A stretch of 64,000 nucleotides of DNA from Neelides folsomi (Eukaryota > Arthropoda > Collembola > Neelipleona > Neelidae): the NCBI GenBank assembly GCA_034687125.1, contig JAQGBZ010000022.1, forward strand, positions 186,001-250,000, in the 5' to 3' direction. Made by a program: the position numbers and the translations under genes. The notes under the pieces were generated by a model, which saw only the letters and a list, made by a program, of their open reading frames with translations, had not been told where the DNA came from and did not search any database. Shown piece by piece: positions 37,731-50,484 of the stretch (its first letter is position 1; every line of letters begins with the position of its first letter).

Positions 37731-40700
37731 ATGAGTCTATTCCTGAGAACATTTTCAAGAGGATTTGACAAGGGTGTGAAAGGAGTCTTTGAAAAGAGGA
37801 ATTTTCAAAGAGCCTTCCACGGATCACAAGCTGCTTTCAACGGAAGCATAGTTGGGCTGAGGACAAAATCTGAAGTAGACGAATTTGTTGGAAAATTGAA
37901 TGATGAGCAGAAGGGTGTTTTATTCAAGAGCCTCAGCTTGGAAATTCTAAGGGACGGACCTGAGCCTGGAGAATCCCAATATCTTTCAAGATTTGGAAGG
38001 CCTACAGCTCAAACTGCCCTTGATGATCAGTCACCTTTACCTGGTAAATTACCTTTGTTATAAAAACAAGCATTCTTCTCATAGCTCGCATTTTTACCTG
38101 TTCCAAATATTGTTCAAATCCAAGAACACATAACTTAAATCACTGATGGTGCGTGATATTAAACAAATACTTATTTGAGTATACGGATCCATTTAATAAG
38201 TTTTCTCTTAATAACACAATACATTAGAACAAGGGTTAGAATTTAAAATGAAAGCGGCATTCGAAATTTAATAAAGAAAACTTTCGATTCCCAACTTCCT
38301 TCCAAATCCCTGAACAATTAGGTATGCAAAGCATTCAGAACTTTTCTCCTGAATCATGCTGGTAAACCAGACGAGATTCATTTAATTCTTGTGTATTAAG
38401 TAGACATGTAGTTCAGCCTTTGCATCATATTAGAATTTAAGTTTATCCCAGTGATATTTAAGGAAAAAGAGAGAGCTGATAGAAACACTTGCTTCTGCTT
38501 CGTTGCATTGCAATGGAATGATAACGATAAGCTTTTCTCCGTTTTAAAAATTGCCCCAAATACTCAAGTTTAATTTAATTCCAACTTCTTCCAACGATGT
38601 TTAATCAGTCATTCATAAACTAGATAAAAATTTTAATATACGAAAAACTATTTTTAAAGGTTTGTTTAATGTTCAAGTAATAGGAAATAGGATATACGGG
38701 TTAGTAGTCCTCAAGAAATCCTTTTAACTAATGACTTTAACTTTCCTTAAAAAACCATAAAGCCAAAACGCCAAAGGCTTATAAATGGGTAAAATTGAAC
38801 TTTTTTCCTTATTGTTATTGACGTAATCTAATAATTGGCTATTATTAAATTTTAAACGCTATATCATATCACTTTATACAATACATTTTGACTAACTATT
38901 TTTTAAAATTATTTAACATTAACTATTTTACCATACTTTAATGTTTATATTTTTAAATGGCGAATTTTTATATTTTTTATGAACAGAATATCAATAGCTC
39001 ATAAAGTAAAAATTAATCTTCTAAAATTCCATGTTTTAAGCATCAATTGAGTCACATGAGCTCATTTGAGATCATAACAATCAAATTTTATGATCAATTT
39101 TAACGAGCAAATGATCAAAAGTGTGAAATTACGAATTTGATTATACTCTATAGTACATGGTTAAAAAGAGAGCAGGTTAAAGGTTCGTTTAGATAATTAA
39201 CTCGAAAACTCGAAAAGATTCAATCCCCGGAGCAAGTAAGTAACATTGAAAGTGAATTTCAATGTTAGATAAAAGTGCTTTAAAGGCTCGGGGGGGCATG
39301 AGAGCTCTTTTCATTTTCATAACTGAAGTGGAGTGGAGAAGCATAAGGGCATATTGTGAATATAAACTTGTCCATTTTATTAAACTTGAAGGAGGAGAAT
39401 GGTGGAATTAATTTGCCCATCCACTTGTTTATTTAGGCACTACAGAGATGTGTTCCGCGTCTCCGCAAATGTAACCACAAACTTGGTCGTAATAAATACG
39501 TGTACATGAAAGCTTTGGCTAGGGAAAAGCCAAGGGCTGAAATTTAGGTTTAACTTTGATAGTTCCTTATTTACGCGCCCATATACAATCTACTAAAAAT
39601 GGTTAGTTAGTCTGATATACATATTACTCTATTTTGGTTATACAGGGTGAGTTTATACTTAGGAAGTAATCAAGGTCCATAAACTTCACTACATTCCTCT
39701 TTGAGACCGTCGAGAGAAGAATTCGATTTTCTCTTTGACTCTCCTCACTCTAATGGGTATTTCCAGTTTCACCTGAGCCTTAAAAAGAGAAGACTTCGCA
39801 AATTTTATTGATCCCAAACCACCTCCGCTGTTTTTCTTCTCTAATCTCCCTCCGGACTCTAATCTCAATGCCTTCCTTCCCATTCATTTAGTTATTAACC
39901 CAATTACCAGCCTTTTTTCAACTTCAATCTCCTATTCTCCCCGCTCCTTTTATCCTAACCCGCACGACTTAATACTTCACCTTCAATTAATCACTATCTT
40001 GAATGGGTTGGCCGGAATGGAGAAGCGGATAATAATGAAAAAATTAGGTAAACTATTTTATTCAATAGAACCTTTCATGCGCATATTTAATGGTAGTCAG
40101 TTAGGGATTTCTCCACTTTCCACTTATTGATGGTTCTTTAATAGGCGATAAATATTTAATTTTCCTCGGTCACAATTCATTTTCCATTCCATTCCGATGA
40201 CGTATGAAGGGATGACGATGCTCCCATACAAAAGAGAGGGGAAAGTTGGATATTAGTATTTTAACTTTCAAACTCATTTGGGAATTCTATTTGCAAAGAA
40301 CTCGAGAACGGGGAGAGATATTTTCCCTCGACCTGCTCGCTCTCATGATGGAAGAGAAAATGAAAAACACTTAAGTAGTTTGCTCCACCACTTCGAACAA
40401 GATGAGCTTTTCTTGTATTTCACTCTCACTCACATTCAGAGTGATTTCTTTCTCCAAGTTTTCACCTCTCTTCCATGTCATTTCTTCCTGATCTAAGTTT
40501 TACTCCCATCCAAAGATGAATCAAATGGAAGACAGAGCTTGCTTCAAAAGTGAAATACTAATTTAAAAAAGTAATAAAACTTGAAAAATGAAATAAGAAA
40601 AAAGCCCTCCAGAACATTTCGCACCATTCCATTACAATATAAAATTTTGCCTTTCTATCTCACAATGACGTTATACTGTATGATATTTGTACGAGTATTA

Positions 40701-43700
40701 TAGAATTTTTACACGTAGTTTTTATAAAATTATAGTATTCTCATCACAGTAGTGAAGCTTTTATTTATAGGATAACGCTATAAGGCTATAACTTTTATTC
40801 CCTTTTTGTCAAATGGGCAAGTTTCTATTGAAGCGACCAAACCGGGAGAAGCTCACGATTAAAACCTGTAATAAGATGGGAGTCAACACAAAAGTTTATT
40901 GAGAGAAATGTCTTTTGAGGAGAAGAAAAGGCAAAATTCTCCTGGGCATTTTCTTAATTACAATTTAAGGACTTCTCCGCAATTTCCCTCCACGTTTTTA
41001 TTTGTATTCATGGGGAAATCTACTGATAATTACTCAATTTAAATTCACGGCTTTCTCTTCGGTGTTGCAATTATAAACGACGACGATACTTTACGCTCAA
41101 GCCAGATATACCATACCTAGAAAATCCATATCGTTGTTTATTGCCACTAACAATAAGAATAGATGGAGAAAATTAGACGAAGAATTATTTAGATGTATTT
41201 TTTATTGTGCATAGCTCTATCTTTGTATGTAGGGCATTGTAGGATATCTCTATGTTATGTAATATGGTAGCCTTATCTTTACAGGCAATGGTGACTTCTA
41301 TTTACAATATTAAATGTGTTTTCGTTTGTTATTTGTTTTATATTATGTATAAGTATACATATTATGTATGTATGTAAAATAAAAAGGATTTAATGTCTCG
41401 AGAATTTGAGTTTTCATTTATCTTTAAAAACCGAAAATCATTTTCCTTTTTTTGTAAATAAATACAAGATATATGATTCAATATCTAAAGAGCCTCCAAA
41501 AGCTGCTGTAATCCCAAAGCTAATTTATTTCAACTTTGAGGCAATATTACTTTTTCCAATCTTTCGCTTGTAAGTTTCAATTCCCTACCTCTGGGGTTAA
41601 GAAGACTTACTTTTATAGTTTATGGTTAAATAATATGTAGGCATGTTGGTATGTAGTATGCAATATCCAACTAAAATATTTATGAAAATTATTATGAAAT
41701 GGACGGATGGATAAATACATACATACTTGAGTGGTAAATAAAAAGAGTAAAGGGTATATACTAATAAGGTGGCAGGCTGTTAAAAATCTAGCAGTTTATA
41801 CTCTCTTGATACAAGCTTTATTATTGTATCTCCAGGTTCATGCTAATGTGTTCAATAATGTACGGAATAAAAAGCACACACCATGCTAATTTATTGTACC
41901 TTGTACAGGCAATAAATTAGTAAGTTTTTAAAGTTTAATGGATTTTTCACTTTTTATAGCCGAAGTAGAGTCAACCACTGTTTCATTGGGTGACATTTGG
42001 AGAGGTAATTAATGATTTTATACCTAAATATTACAATATGTATAACATGGATTAATATGTTATTATCTTCCAAAATTTACAATATATAGTACAAGTACTT
42101 TAAAAAGTTTATGTAATAATGACATACATATTATTTTTTCAGTTGGATTTAAGAATGCGCTTCCATTCATCGGATTCGGGTTCCTTGATAATCTCATCAT
42201 GATTCTAGCTGTATGTGCAGAACATTCATTTTCCAAAAAATTTTCCGCCTACCTTGAGATAGTGACATATTGTAATTCCTTTATATTAGAAAATCCCATT
42301 GGAAAGTTTTTAGAACGTAAAGGAATGAAAGGGTTTCGAAGCGGATGACGAAGTTTGTGTCTTTGATCATGCCAATATCAGGAAGTAGAGGAATATTACG
42401 TATAGGAGAGCGAACACTATTTGTTTAAACTTTATTTACTCAACGCGTATTATGAAGGTGCTGTTATTTCAAATAACTTTCTATTTGTATAAACATCACC
42501 CAAGACGAGAAAAACCAATTGATTTCAATATTTGCGTTCCAAAGCTTCTACCTGGTATTTCTCACATACCAAATTAAGAATCGATAATGGAGCAACATGA
42601 GTTGACGGGGATCGGATGGAAATTTATTCAACCATGTAGTTTCTTTCTTGGAGAGACGTAAAAGAACTGAACGTCTACGCAATCAGTAAAGAATTTCAAT
42701 GACTAATTTCTATTTCTCAACCACACCACCTGCAATTCGCATTGATTTTTCCCAAATAAGAAATATGTATAAAGTGATAAAACCCTGACAGAGCTTTTCT
42801 AAATATTCTAAAAATGCCAACTTCATTCACATAATCTCTTTTCCGCTGAGGAAAATCCTTCCAAAATTTGACTTGTGCTCATATGATTATTCTAACAAAT
42901 ACAATAAATAACTCCTATGTTATGAATTATAATGGAAAGGAAGTTACAGGTAAAGTATTTATTTAGGAATTCATTCGTGTTCGAATTATTTATTTTTTGC
43001 ATGGAAAGAACTTTTATCTCTTCACTTGAATGCACAATTTCAATGAAAATAAAGGGTCATAAAAATCAATGCGGATTTAGAAATGTTCGGTCAAAGGATA
43101 AAGCTGCTTAAAATGAATAATAAATAAGTAAGATTTAGCTGAATTGCAAAAATAAGGAAAGGAATGAAAGGAAATGCACTGACTTTGAAAGCGAGTGAAG
43201 GAAAGAAATTGGACTTAAAGAAATGTTCAAAATAAAACACATAAAATGGAACTATAATTTCTCTTCAGGGATTTTATAGACTTTCAAGATGAGGCTCGTT
43301 GAGGTGAAGTAAATTACTCCTCCAGTCTTCTTTACAATGTGTCTCATGGGCGAGGAGAAGTTTTAATACAGAGTAATGCAATATGAATTTGGGGGTTTCA
43401 GGGAGACTACATTGACCTCACTATTGGGATGACGCTGGGAATTTCCACAATGGCAGCTGCGGCTTTGGGAAACACGATTAGTGACGTTGCTGGAATTGCC
43501 TCAGCGTGGTATGTTGAGTTTTTCGCTGGGAAGCTGGGACTCAAAGAGCCAAACTTGAGCGCTGTCCAAATGGCTACACTTTCCGTTCGCTGGGCCTCAA
43601 ATATTGGACGAGCCATTGGAGTTGTGATTGGATGTCTTCTTGGAATGATTCCTCTTCTTTTCCTCAATCATTCTACAGAGAAAAAGGAAGAAACGAAGGA

Positions 43701-43746
43701 GAAAAGAAAAGCTGCGGCTGAAGCGAATGAAAAATCAACTAAATGA
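37731..43746 (+). CDS. TMEM65: Transmembrane protein 65 (mitochondrial)
   Basis: TMEM65 is an inner mitochondrial membrane protein with three predicted membrane segments, linked to mitochondrial sodium-calcium exchange and to intercalated discs in vertebrate heart. Four exons join in phase: 37731-38043, 41960-42004, 42143-42210 and 43402-43746, giving 256 residues (human about 240). The basic, arginine- and phenylalanine-rich N-terminus (from MSLFLRTFSRGF) looks like a mitochondrial presequence, followed by the conserved EFVGKLNDEQKGVLFKSL block. Membrane segments follow: FIGFGFLDNLIMILA, GISTMAAAALGNTISD and AIGVVIGCLLGMIPLLFL, all typical of the family. The tail is lysine/glutamate-rich. 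The first intron is 3.9 kb, far longer than most in this window. Confidence 0.95.
38044..41959. other. Long first intron of TMEM65
   Basis: A 3.9 kb AT-rich intron with no open exon, gene or repeat that I could recognise. Short GC-richer parts lie around 39290-39420 and 39650-40020. It may carry regulatory sequence. Confidence 0.6.
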
Positions 43747-45118
43747 AAAGTGATCATCTTTTAATGTGTAAACTGCCTAACTGCCCATTCACTTCCTCAA
43801 CTAACTGTTAATAACAATGTAGTATATTAGATTATAAAATCTATACATAACTTTGAAAATATTAACCATTAATTAATTATAACAACATGTAATGAAAGAC
43901 GATAATGTTTTATAATTTTTTTGCATGAACTCTTTTTTTATAATATTTCACGTTCAAAGGGATTGTTTTAAATTGTTTTAAACATTTTTTAAATTTTTTT
44001 CGGATGGTACATTAACTAACCACATTACACGTGAATATGTTGTGCCTAACCTAATATTGTACCTCTATGTATCATCCGAGTAGATGTATTTATTAACTCT
44101 TTTATATCTTTACTAGCTTTTTTAGCATAAGTACATTACCTATTATATAAAAGTAACAATGAAAGGCATTTGAATAGCTTGATAATTCACTAAATATAAT
44201 TATTATAAATATTAGTGATATGAGTGATCATTGAATACCGTTAAGTAAAGTATATTCTAATCAGCAAATAATGTACAAGATCTTACTTCCATTTAAAGTT
44301 TACTGTTAAATTTTATAGTATTATTATAACAATAAGTATAGTAGTATGTAGGTATGTGTCCTTAAATGTAAATACATACATACTATGAAAGTAAAAACAT
44401 ATTTACATAACTATTTATGTATAGGTATTATATTAATTTATGTAAATAATTAACCATTTAACCTTTAAACCATCCATTTTATTCGTGACCAATAAGAGAC
44501 ATTCTTAAGGGAGAAACCTGGAAAGTTAGTTTGGATTATAACAATGTTAATTATATCTGTACATATAAATCAATGTTGTAATGTCATGTTGTTATTTTTA
44601 ATTGTTTAATATAATACGTGTATTAAATAGAAGTCATTCATTGTAATCGGTAGAAAATAAATAAGAAGTCAAACAAAAATGCACAATTATTTCAAATACT
44701 TTATCATATTGCACGAGGAATTGCATACTTATATGATCTAAAGATGGGATGAAGTAATTATTGATAATGTTGGGACTCCCAAAACTCCCAATCTTTAATT
44801 TAATTTACGAAGCTTCACTCCCAACTTGGCCAAGTTACTCCCAAGCTTGGGAGCGAAACTTGGGAGTAAAGTTCAGGAAGCTTCATAAGATTGGAAGGTA
44901 TGAATGTTTCTACAGTCTTGAAGCATTCTAAAAACAGCTCTTCCAACCAGGAAAGCATTCCCGGCAATGTCAGTCAATAGCCAAAAAACATTACAAAATT
45001 ATTAATTAATTAAATATTTTTAAAAATATTGCTTTAAATACTTTATGAATCCTGAAAATTAATTTTTAATTGCACATTCACTCGACCTTGGAATATTTTA
45101 TCTGAGGGAAAGGTTATA
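43747..45118. other. AT-rich spacer between TMEM65 and ARP8
   Basis: It contains the TMEM65 3' UTR and the ARP8 promoter. The only structure I see is the inverted and direct repeat cluster at about 44770-44890. Confidence 0.5.
44770..44890. repeat. Cluster of CTCCCAA / TTGGGAG inverted repeats
   Basis: The motif CTCCCAA occurs several times on the plus strand and then as TTGGGAG on the other side, centred on a perfect palindrome CTCCCAAGCTTGGGAG at 44838-44853. The palindrome GAAGCTTC flanks the cluster on both sides. The cluster sits 230-350 bases upstream of the ARP8 start. It could fold into nested hairpins or be a small inverted-repeat insertion. Confidence 0.7.
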
Positions 45119-47962
45119 ATGTCAGAGAGTTCGACTCCACAAGTTCATGTAAAAATTTAATTAAAATACCTCTAACTATATTACCAAATCATTTAATTAT
45201 GATGTATATAATGTATAATCATTAATCATCCATTAAAATAAAAATCATAATTGAAATTTTTTAAATACAGACTTTACAGTCCACTTCAATTATAATATTT
45301 CATCCTGGGTCGAGAAATCTTCGTTTTGGAAGAGCGTCTGTTGGAAATCCAGAGACGATCTTGCATGCAATTGGAAGAAGAAGAATAAAACATGATGACC
45401 CATTGCTTATTCACAAAGACACTCTGATACCACTTGGTGGGCGAAAAGCAGGTTGGAAGTCACCTCCAGAAGTTGAATCAGCGCGACTTCAATTATGCCA
45501 TACACTCCAGACATCCCCAAAGACAGACGGAGGGCCAAGATACGTTACACCGACTCAACAAATTGCAGCCTTCAATAAGAGGTCAAAACCCGAAGTTATC
45601 CAAGGGCATAATTTGAAGCAATGGGAAACGTTCGAAGGAGTTAACAAAGTTATAGGAGACGAAGTCCTTAAAATTGACCCCGATGGAGAATTCAATATTC
45701 ATTTTCCTTGGAGAAGAGGACAGTTGAATATTCATAAAGGAGTTGGAGGATCAATGTCATCAGTATTTACAGATTTAGAAGATATTTGGAGCTATTGCAT
45801 TACTGAAAGACTGGATATACCAATTAAAGATCTTAAGGTAAATCGAATAAAACTTTTAAATCAAAAATATTTGCCCATAAAAACTATTGAATCGAATAAT
45901 TGAAAATTTCGTTTTCTTTTCAGCATTATCGAGCAGTTGTAATAATTCCCACAATATTTGACCGTCTTCATGCGAAGGAAATGATGAATCTCATTATTAA
46001 CAGATTGGGATTTGGTGGGGGTTTTTTAATTCAAGATCATGTTTGCGCTACATTTGGAGCAGGTCTTGCCTGTGCCACTGTAGTCGATGTTGGAGATCAG
46101 AAGATTTCTGTTTCGTGTGTTGAAGATGGAATTTCTTACCCGCTATCACGAGTAAGTTTATTCCAATGGATCAAATATAAATAAATAAATATTTTGCTTA
46201 CAATATTAATGTAGGATAAATATAATATACATAATGCTTTTACGATTTACACTTATTTTACGATTTTAATTTTTAGATTGAGCTAAAATATGGGGGTGGA
46301 GATTTAACACTGGCATTTTGGAGTCTTCTCAATCAATCTGCAGTTCCTTTTAAAATTGACTTGGATGTTCTCTGGGACGTGGATTTTCTCACTCAAATGA
46401 AAGAAAAATTTTGTCATTTTGATCTCAACCGATGTGGTCCAGAAGAACAAACTATTCTATGGGAAAAGCCAAATTGTCCTTTTTTAAATTACAACGTACT
46501 TCTCGCTGACGAACTTTTGATTGTTCCACTCTCATATTTTAATCCAGATCTTCTAAAAGGATCTATTGGAACAAAGGCAGTTGTTCTTCATAAGCAACAA
46601 GCAACAATTTCCGACGACCCATTTGATTCTATCTTCATTTCAGAAACTTCGGTTTGTTTATAAAATTATCCATTCTTTAATTTTTTACGACTGAGGTTTA
46701 CCGAAAGGAGTATGCTTTTGATATTGCGTTTGTTTGTTTGTCTGTGTGTGTCCTATAAGCTAATTCCTCTCAAATGCCTGGATAGAATTTTATGATCAGG
46801 ATACCAATCGATAGGCCTAGGTTATCTGAAGGTCGTAGGTCAATAAAAGTTTCAAAAATTTAAAAGCTTAATTAGTTAACCACAATTAAACATAAATTCG
46901 GAAAGCTAGCTAGAAAGTTTTTTGAAATTTTGTCGTTTTCATAATTGGTTGCTAACTCAATTTTTTAATAAAATTGATTTGAATTTTTACGACTGAGGTT
47001 TTATACCGAAAGGAGTATGCATTTGACTTGTGTGTATGTGTCCATATTTTGGGAAGCTATCTCCTCCCAAACGCCTTGGCAGATTGTTAAAAGCAATATA
47101 CTAATCGAAAGCTATAAGCTGTCCTCGGCAAATTAATTAATAATTTTTTGAGATTATTTCATGCTTTTTATTACCGCAACCTCAGTCGTTTTTCAATTTT
47201 TCAAATTGGTTTTATATTGCATGTAAATTATGCAAAATTATTTTGAATTTTAGAGAAGAGGACTCAAAGAAACAGAAGGAGAGGGAGAAGAAGAATTCAT
47301 TGACGAATCTAAAGATAATGAAAATACTACGCTTGAAAAGATTCCCAAAATCACCGACGCAATGTCGGATTCTCTCTTAGGTCTTGAACAAGCAATATTG
47401 CAAAGTATTGATTCATCAAGTACGAATTTTAATTTACTACTTATCTTCCTCAATTAAAATATCCAATGTCGTTTTCATTAATTAACTTAAATTAAAATGA
47501 ACCTTATTATAAAATGCGATATATAAATTATTCTTTATATTCGAAGATTTGGGCGAGGATCTTAAACGACGTCTTTATTCTTGTATAATAATTGTTGGAG
47601 GTGGGTTCAAATTCAAAGGACTTGGTCATTGGTTGCAAAATAAGGTTTTAATGGGAACACCTCGACTATTTAAAACAGGTTGGTATTATCATCAATATTT
47701 ATTTTCATGGGAATGTCTAAAGATATTAAATGATTGTTTAATTTTTTAACAATAGATTGGTTATTAAAATAATTTATTGTATTGTATAGAACCACAGGAA
47801 GTAATCACTCAACCAAAAGATGGGGATCCTTCATTAACTACATGGAAAGGGGCTTCGATTTTATCAACATTAGAAACAGCACATGAGCTTTGGATTAAAT
47901 CATTTGAATGGAACACTTTAGGATCAAGAATACTGAGAGAAAGAAGTTTATGTCATTTTTAG
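45119..47962 (+). CDS. ACTR8: Actin-related protein 8, INO80 subunit
   Basis: ARP8 is a nuclear actin-like protein that, with ARP4 and actin, forms the DNA-sensing arm of the INO80 chromatin remodeller. Seven exons join in phase: 45119-45148, 45271-45837, 45924-46151, 46277-46651, 47254-47419, 47547-47678 and 47790-47962, giving 556 residues (human 624). Family marks are IIFHPGSRNLRFGRAS, HAIGRRR, the FNIHFPWRRGQLNIH block, AVVIIPTIFDRLH, GFLIQDHVCATFGAG, IELKYGGGDLTLAFW, and the C-terminal ITQPKDGDP with LWIKSFEWNTLGSRILRER. The first coding exon is only ten codons. The acidic exon at 47254 (ETEGEGEEEF) matches the variable insert of the family. The fourth intron carries diverged repeats. 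A poly(A) signal follows the stop. Confidence 0.95.
46684..47194. repeat. Diverged tandem and inverted repeats in ARP8 intron 4
   Basis: The stretch starting TTTTTACGACTGAGGTT, followed by ACCGAAAGGAGTATGC and a TGTGTGT-rich tract, occurs at about 46684 and again at about 46984. Both copies continue with related sequence (CCTCTCAAATGCCTGG versus CCTCCCAAACGCCTTGG, then ACCAATCGATAGG versus ACTAATCGAAAGC). A third, inverted end (AACCTCAGTCGTTTTT) lies at 47179-47194. This looks like a dispersed repeat family inserted as two copies. Confidence 0.75.
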
Positions 47963-48565
47963 AATAGATTGCAAAAAACAATACAACATTCATCATATTA
48001 CTATATAGGTATTAGGTATATAAGATTATCTAACGAATAAAGTAAATATTTTGTCTTAAAAATACGAACTTTATTGTCATAATTGAAAATCATTTCAATT
48101 CCAAATCATATATTTTAAAAAAAATAATCATGGTTAATTAAAGTAGGTAATTAGTTTAAACATTACGTTGTAAATTGTAATAAAAATAAGTAATATTATA
48201 TCTACACTTAAAATGCACATTTACTCATGTACTAGATAGATGCCGTATGAAATAATATATTTAATAAATATTCTATATCGTATGTCGTATGCATGAATGC
48301 ATGCCAATGAGGCATTGGCACACTATTTAATGCCACTATTTAAATATTCAAAACGATTGATTTCGAAATTTGCCGGGACAATGTTCATGTGAGCAAAGTT
48401 TGCATGGATTGGACTAAATTAACCATTCGCTTGACGTGGTTTCTCAGGGTGAGACGTGAGACGCTTTCCTTCTCTTCTTCATTTTCTCCTCTTCGAATTC
48501 CTCTTCCAATTTTCGATTTAATCAATTCTCTTTGATTGTTAAATCATAGTTCTGTAATAATCAGT
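47963..48565. other. Short spacer between ARP8 and the coiled-coil gene
   Basis: About 600 bases hold the ARP8 3' UTR and the promoter and leader of the next gene on the same strand. The right third is pyrimidine-rich and GC-richer. No TATA box could be singled out. Confidence 0.5.
48036..48041 (+). terminator. Possible poly(A) signal of ARP8
   Basis: AATAAA 74 bases after the ARP8 stop codon. Confidence 0.5.
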
Positions 48566-49978
48566 ATGGTTAATTCCCAAACTATCTCGAATTTGTTGCT
48601 TCCGAAGCACGCCGAACTTTGTAAGTTGTTATACGCTTTATAAAATACGATGAATTATTCTCTACCCTTTTGTAATCAAGAAGTTTGATATTTGCCAAAG
48701 CCGAAAATAATTGTAATCTCGATTTTGTATTCGATGATCATGATCATATTGCTAATTAAGGACGATGGCTTTATATAGTGTTTGGCCGTTCGTGCTCCTT
48801 GTTCCAATTGGACAACTCTACATGGCAGCCGATTGGTCATGGAAGCATTGCCATCTTTAGAGATCCTTCTTTCGTTAACATCGGTCTTTGGGACGCTTCA
48901 AAGAAAATTTTAACGAATATCATCGATACTTCGTGTGATATGAAAAAATCCTCGAAGCGGAAGTTTTACTTGCAGATCAAGGGCCTGTGCTTTGTGGCTG
49001 CATTTGAGGCTAGTTGATCTTATCTCTTACATTAATTGGTAATAAAATTGAATCCACGGACTAAACTAAACAATTGTTGGATTATTTGCAGAAAGAGGGC
49101 GATGACAAAATCTCTTTCAAGTTAATGGAGATGATTTTCAGTGAAGCTCTCTTTATCAACCAACTTGGGATTCAAGACGAGGTGAAGAGCAATCGTAAAA
49201 ATCCAACTGAAAGCTTAAAGAAGAAGGTTCCAGTACCGTTGATTGGAATGGTAAGTTCAGTTTTATGCTAGCCATTTAACTTGTTTCATATTTTAATAAA
49301 AAACATTTTAAAGTTCAAAAACAATCTTTTGAATCCAATTAGGAAGAGAGCAATTCCTTCGAGCCTTCGGTAGACAAGTTGGATGGCTGTGAGATCAAGA
49401 AGCCGAAAATTGCTGTGGAAATTCAAAAGCTTATTCCGTTTATGGAAATTCCGAAATCTGAAGACTCTAGCTCTGAAGACGAGAACGATGATTTTCCAAT
49501 GTGTGGAAGTGGTGCCCAAGTCAAAGATCTGCCTAAAATGGATCTGGAGCCAGTTGTTACTCCAATCCCTGCAGGGTTGGAATCTGACGAGAGCTCAACT
49601 GGACAAATGATTCCCAAAGAAGATGTTGAGCCCAAAGTTCCAATGGAATGCAATGTGGATGATGCAAAGTCAGATGATATGGCACTTGCGTTGATGACCT
49701 ACATTGATGATGTGGAAGCTCGGCTCTTGAGGAAAATTGAAACGCTGGAATACGCTCTGAATGTTAAAGAATCTGAGAACATTGAGCTTAAGTCTGAGAT
49801 GTCGGATATGAATCAAAAGATGAAGATGCTTTCTCAGCTGCTTGATGAACTGCTTGATGGAAAGAAAAGCGAAGAGGACAAGCTGGAGAAGAATGAAAGG
49901 ATGATTCAGGAAATGAGCGAAAGAATCAACAACCTTGAGATGTTCCAGAAGGTATTTAAGAATGCCTTCAGTCAATAA
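48566..49978 (+). CDS. Unrecognised protein: PH/EVH1-like start, acidic middle, coiled-coil tail
   Basis: Four exons: 48566-48620, 48779 to about 48993, 49092-49250 and 49343-49978, giving about 354 residues. The N-terminal part has a pattern like PH-fold EVH1 or Ran-binding domains: GRSCSLFQLD, then W-Q-P-I-G-x-G-S-I-A-I-F-R-D, and a predicted closing helix (KLMEMIFSEALFI). The middle is acidic and serine-rich (SEDSSSEDENDDF). From about residue 265 a heptad-rich coiled coil runs nearly to the end (ARLLRKIETLEYAL, MNQKMKMLSQLLDELL, ERMIQEMSERINNLE). The join after exon 2 is not certain: the donor after TTT at 48993 keeps frame, while the donor at 49013 gives a stop after four codons. An FKBP15- or Homer-like adaptor architecture is possible, but I do not recognise the family. 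Confidence 0.7.
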
Positions 49979-50210
49979 TTTTACACAATTTACAGGAATT
50001 TTTGTTCTATTGAATTGTTATTACATTCTTTATAATTTATTGTTCTATCTTCACTGTATATTATTGGTTGTTCAAAATTAATGCCAATAATTTTTATTGG
50101 TGTCAAATTAATATGTAATTTTTATGAATTGTTTCCCAATTTTCACATAATTTCACCTTTTATAATCCTTTTTACGTGATTGATATTCCTGCCTTTAGTT
50201 GCATTATTAA

Positions 50211-50216
50211 AATAAA
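50211..50216 (+). terminator. Possible poly(A) signal of the coiled-coil gene
   Basis: AATAAA about 230 bases after the stop at 49978 and only about 100 bases from the P450 gene's candidate signal on the other strand. Confidence 0.4.
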
Positions 50217-50314
50217 TAGTCACTGATTGAGTGAGAAAATATGATGCCATTTTTGTACTATTTAACTTATTTTTCATACAAATAATACAATAATTATATT
50301 TATATTAAATGTTA

Positions 50315-50320
50315 TTTATT
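50315..50320 (-). terminator. Possible poly(A) signal of the P450 gene
   Basis: AATAAA on the minus strand about 165 bases after the P450 stop codon. Confidence 0.35.
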
Positions 50321-50484
50321 ATATCCTTTCATGAATCAACACAAATCAACTGTTCTTAGGTTCTACCCCATTACCTACGTTCAATTTATTACAATTCACT
50401 CTCGTACACATCCCAAAACCCAAAGATGTTTTTTGATTAGTCGCGATTAATGAAATGAAAATTCAATCTGAGTTTTTTAAATGG

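Larger units (their letters stand above)
49979..50484. other. Convergent 3' spacer
   Basis: An AT-rich 500-base stretch shared by the 3' ends of the coiled-coil gene (plus) and the P450 gene (minus). Nothing else is seen. Confidence 0.5.
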
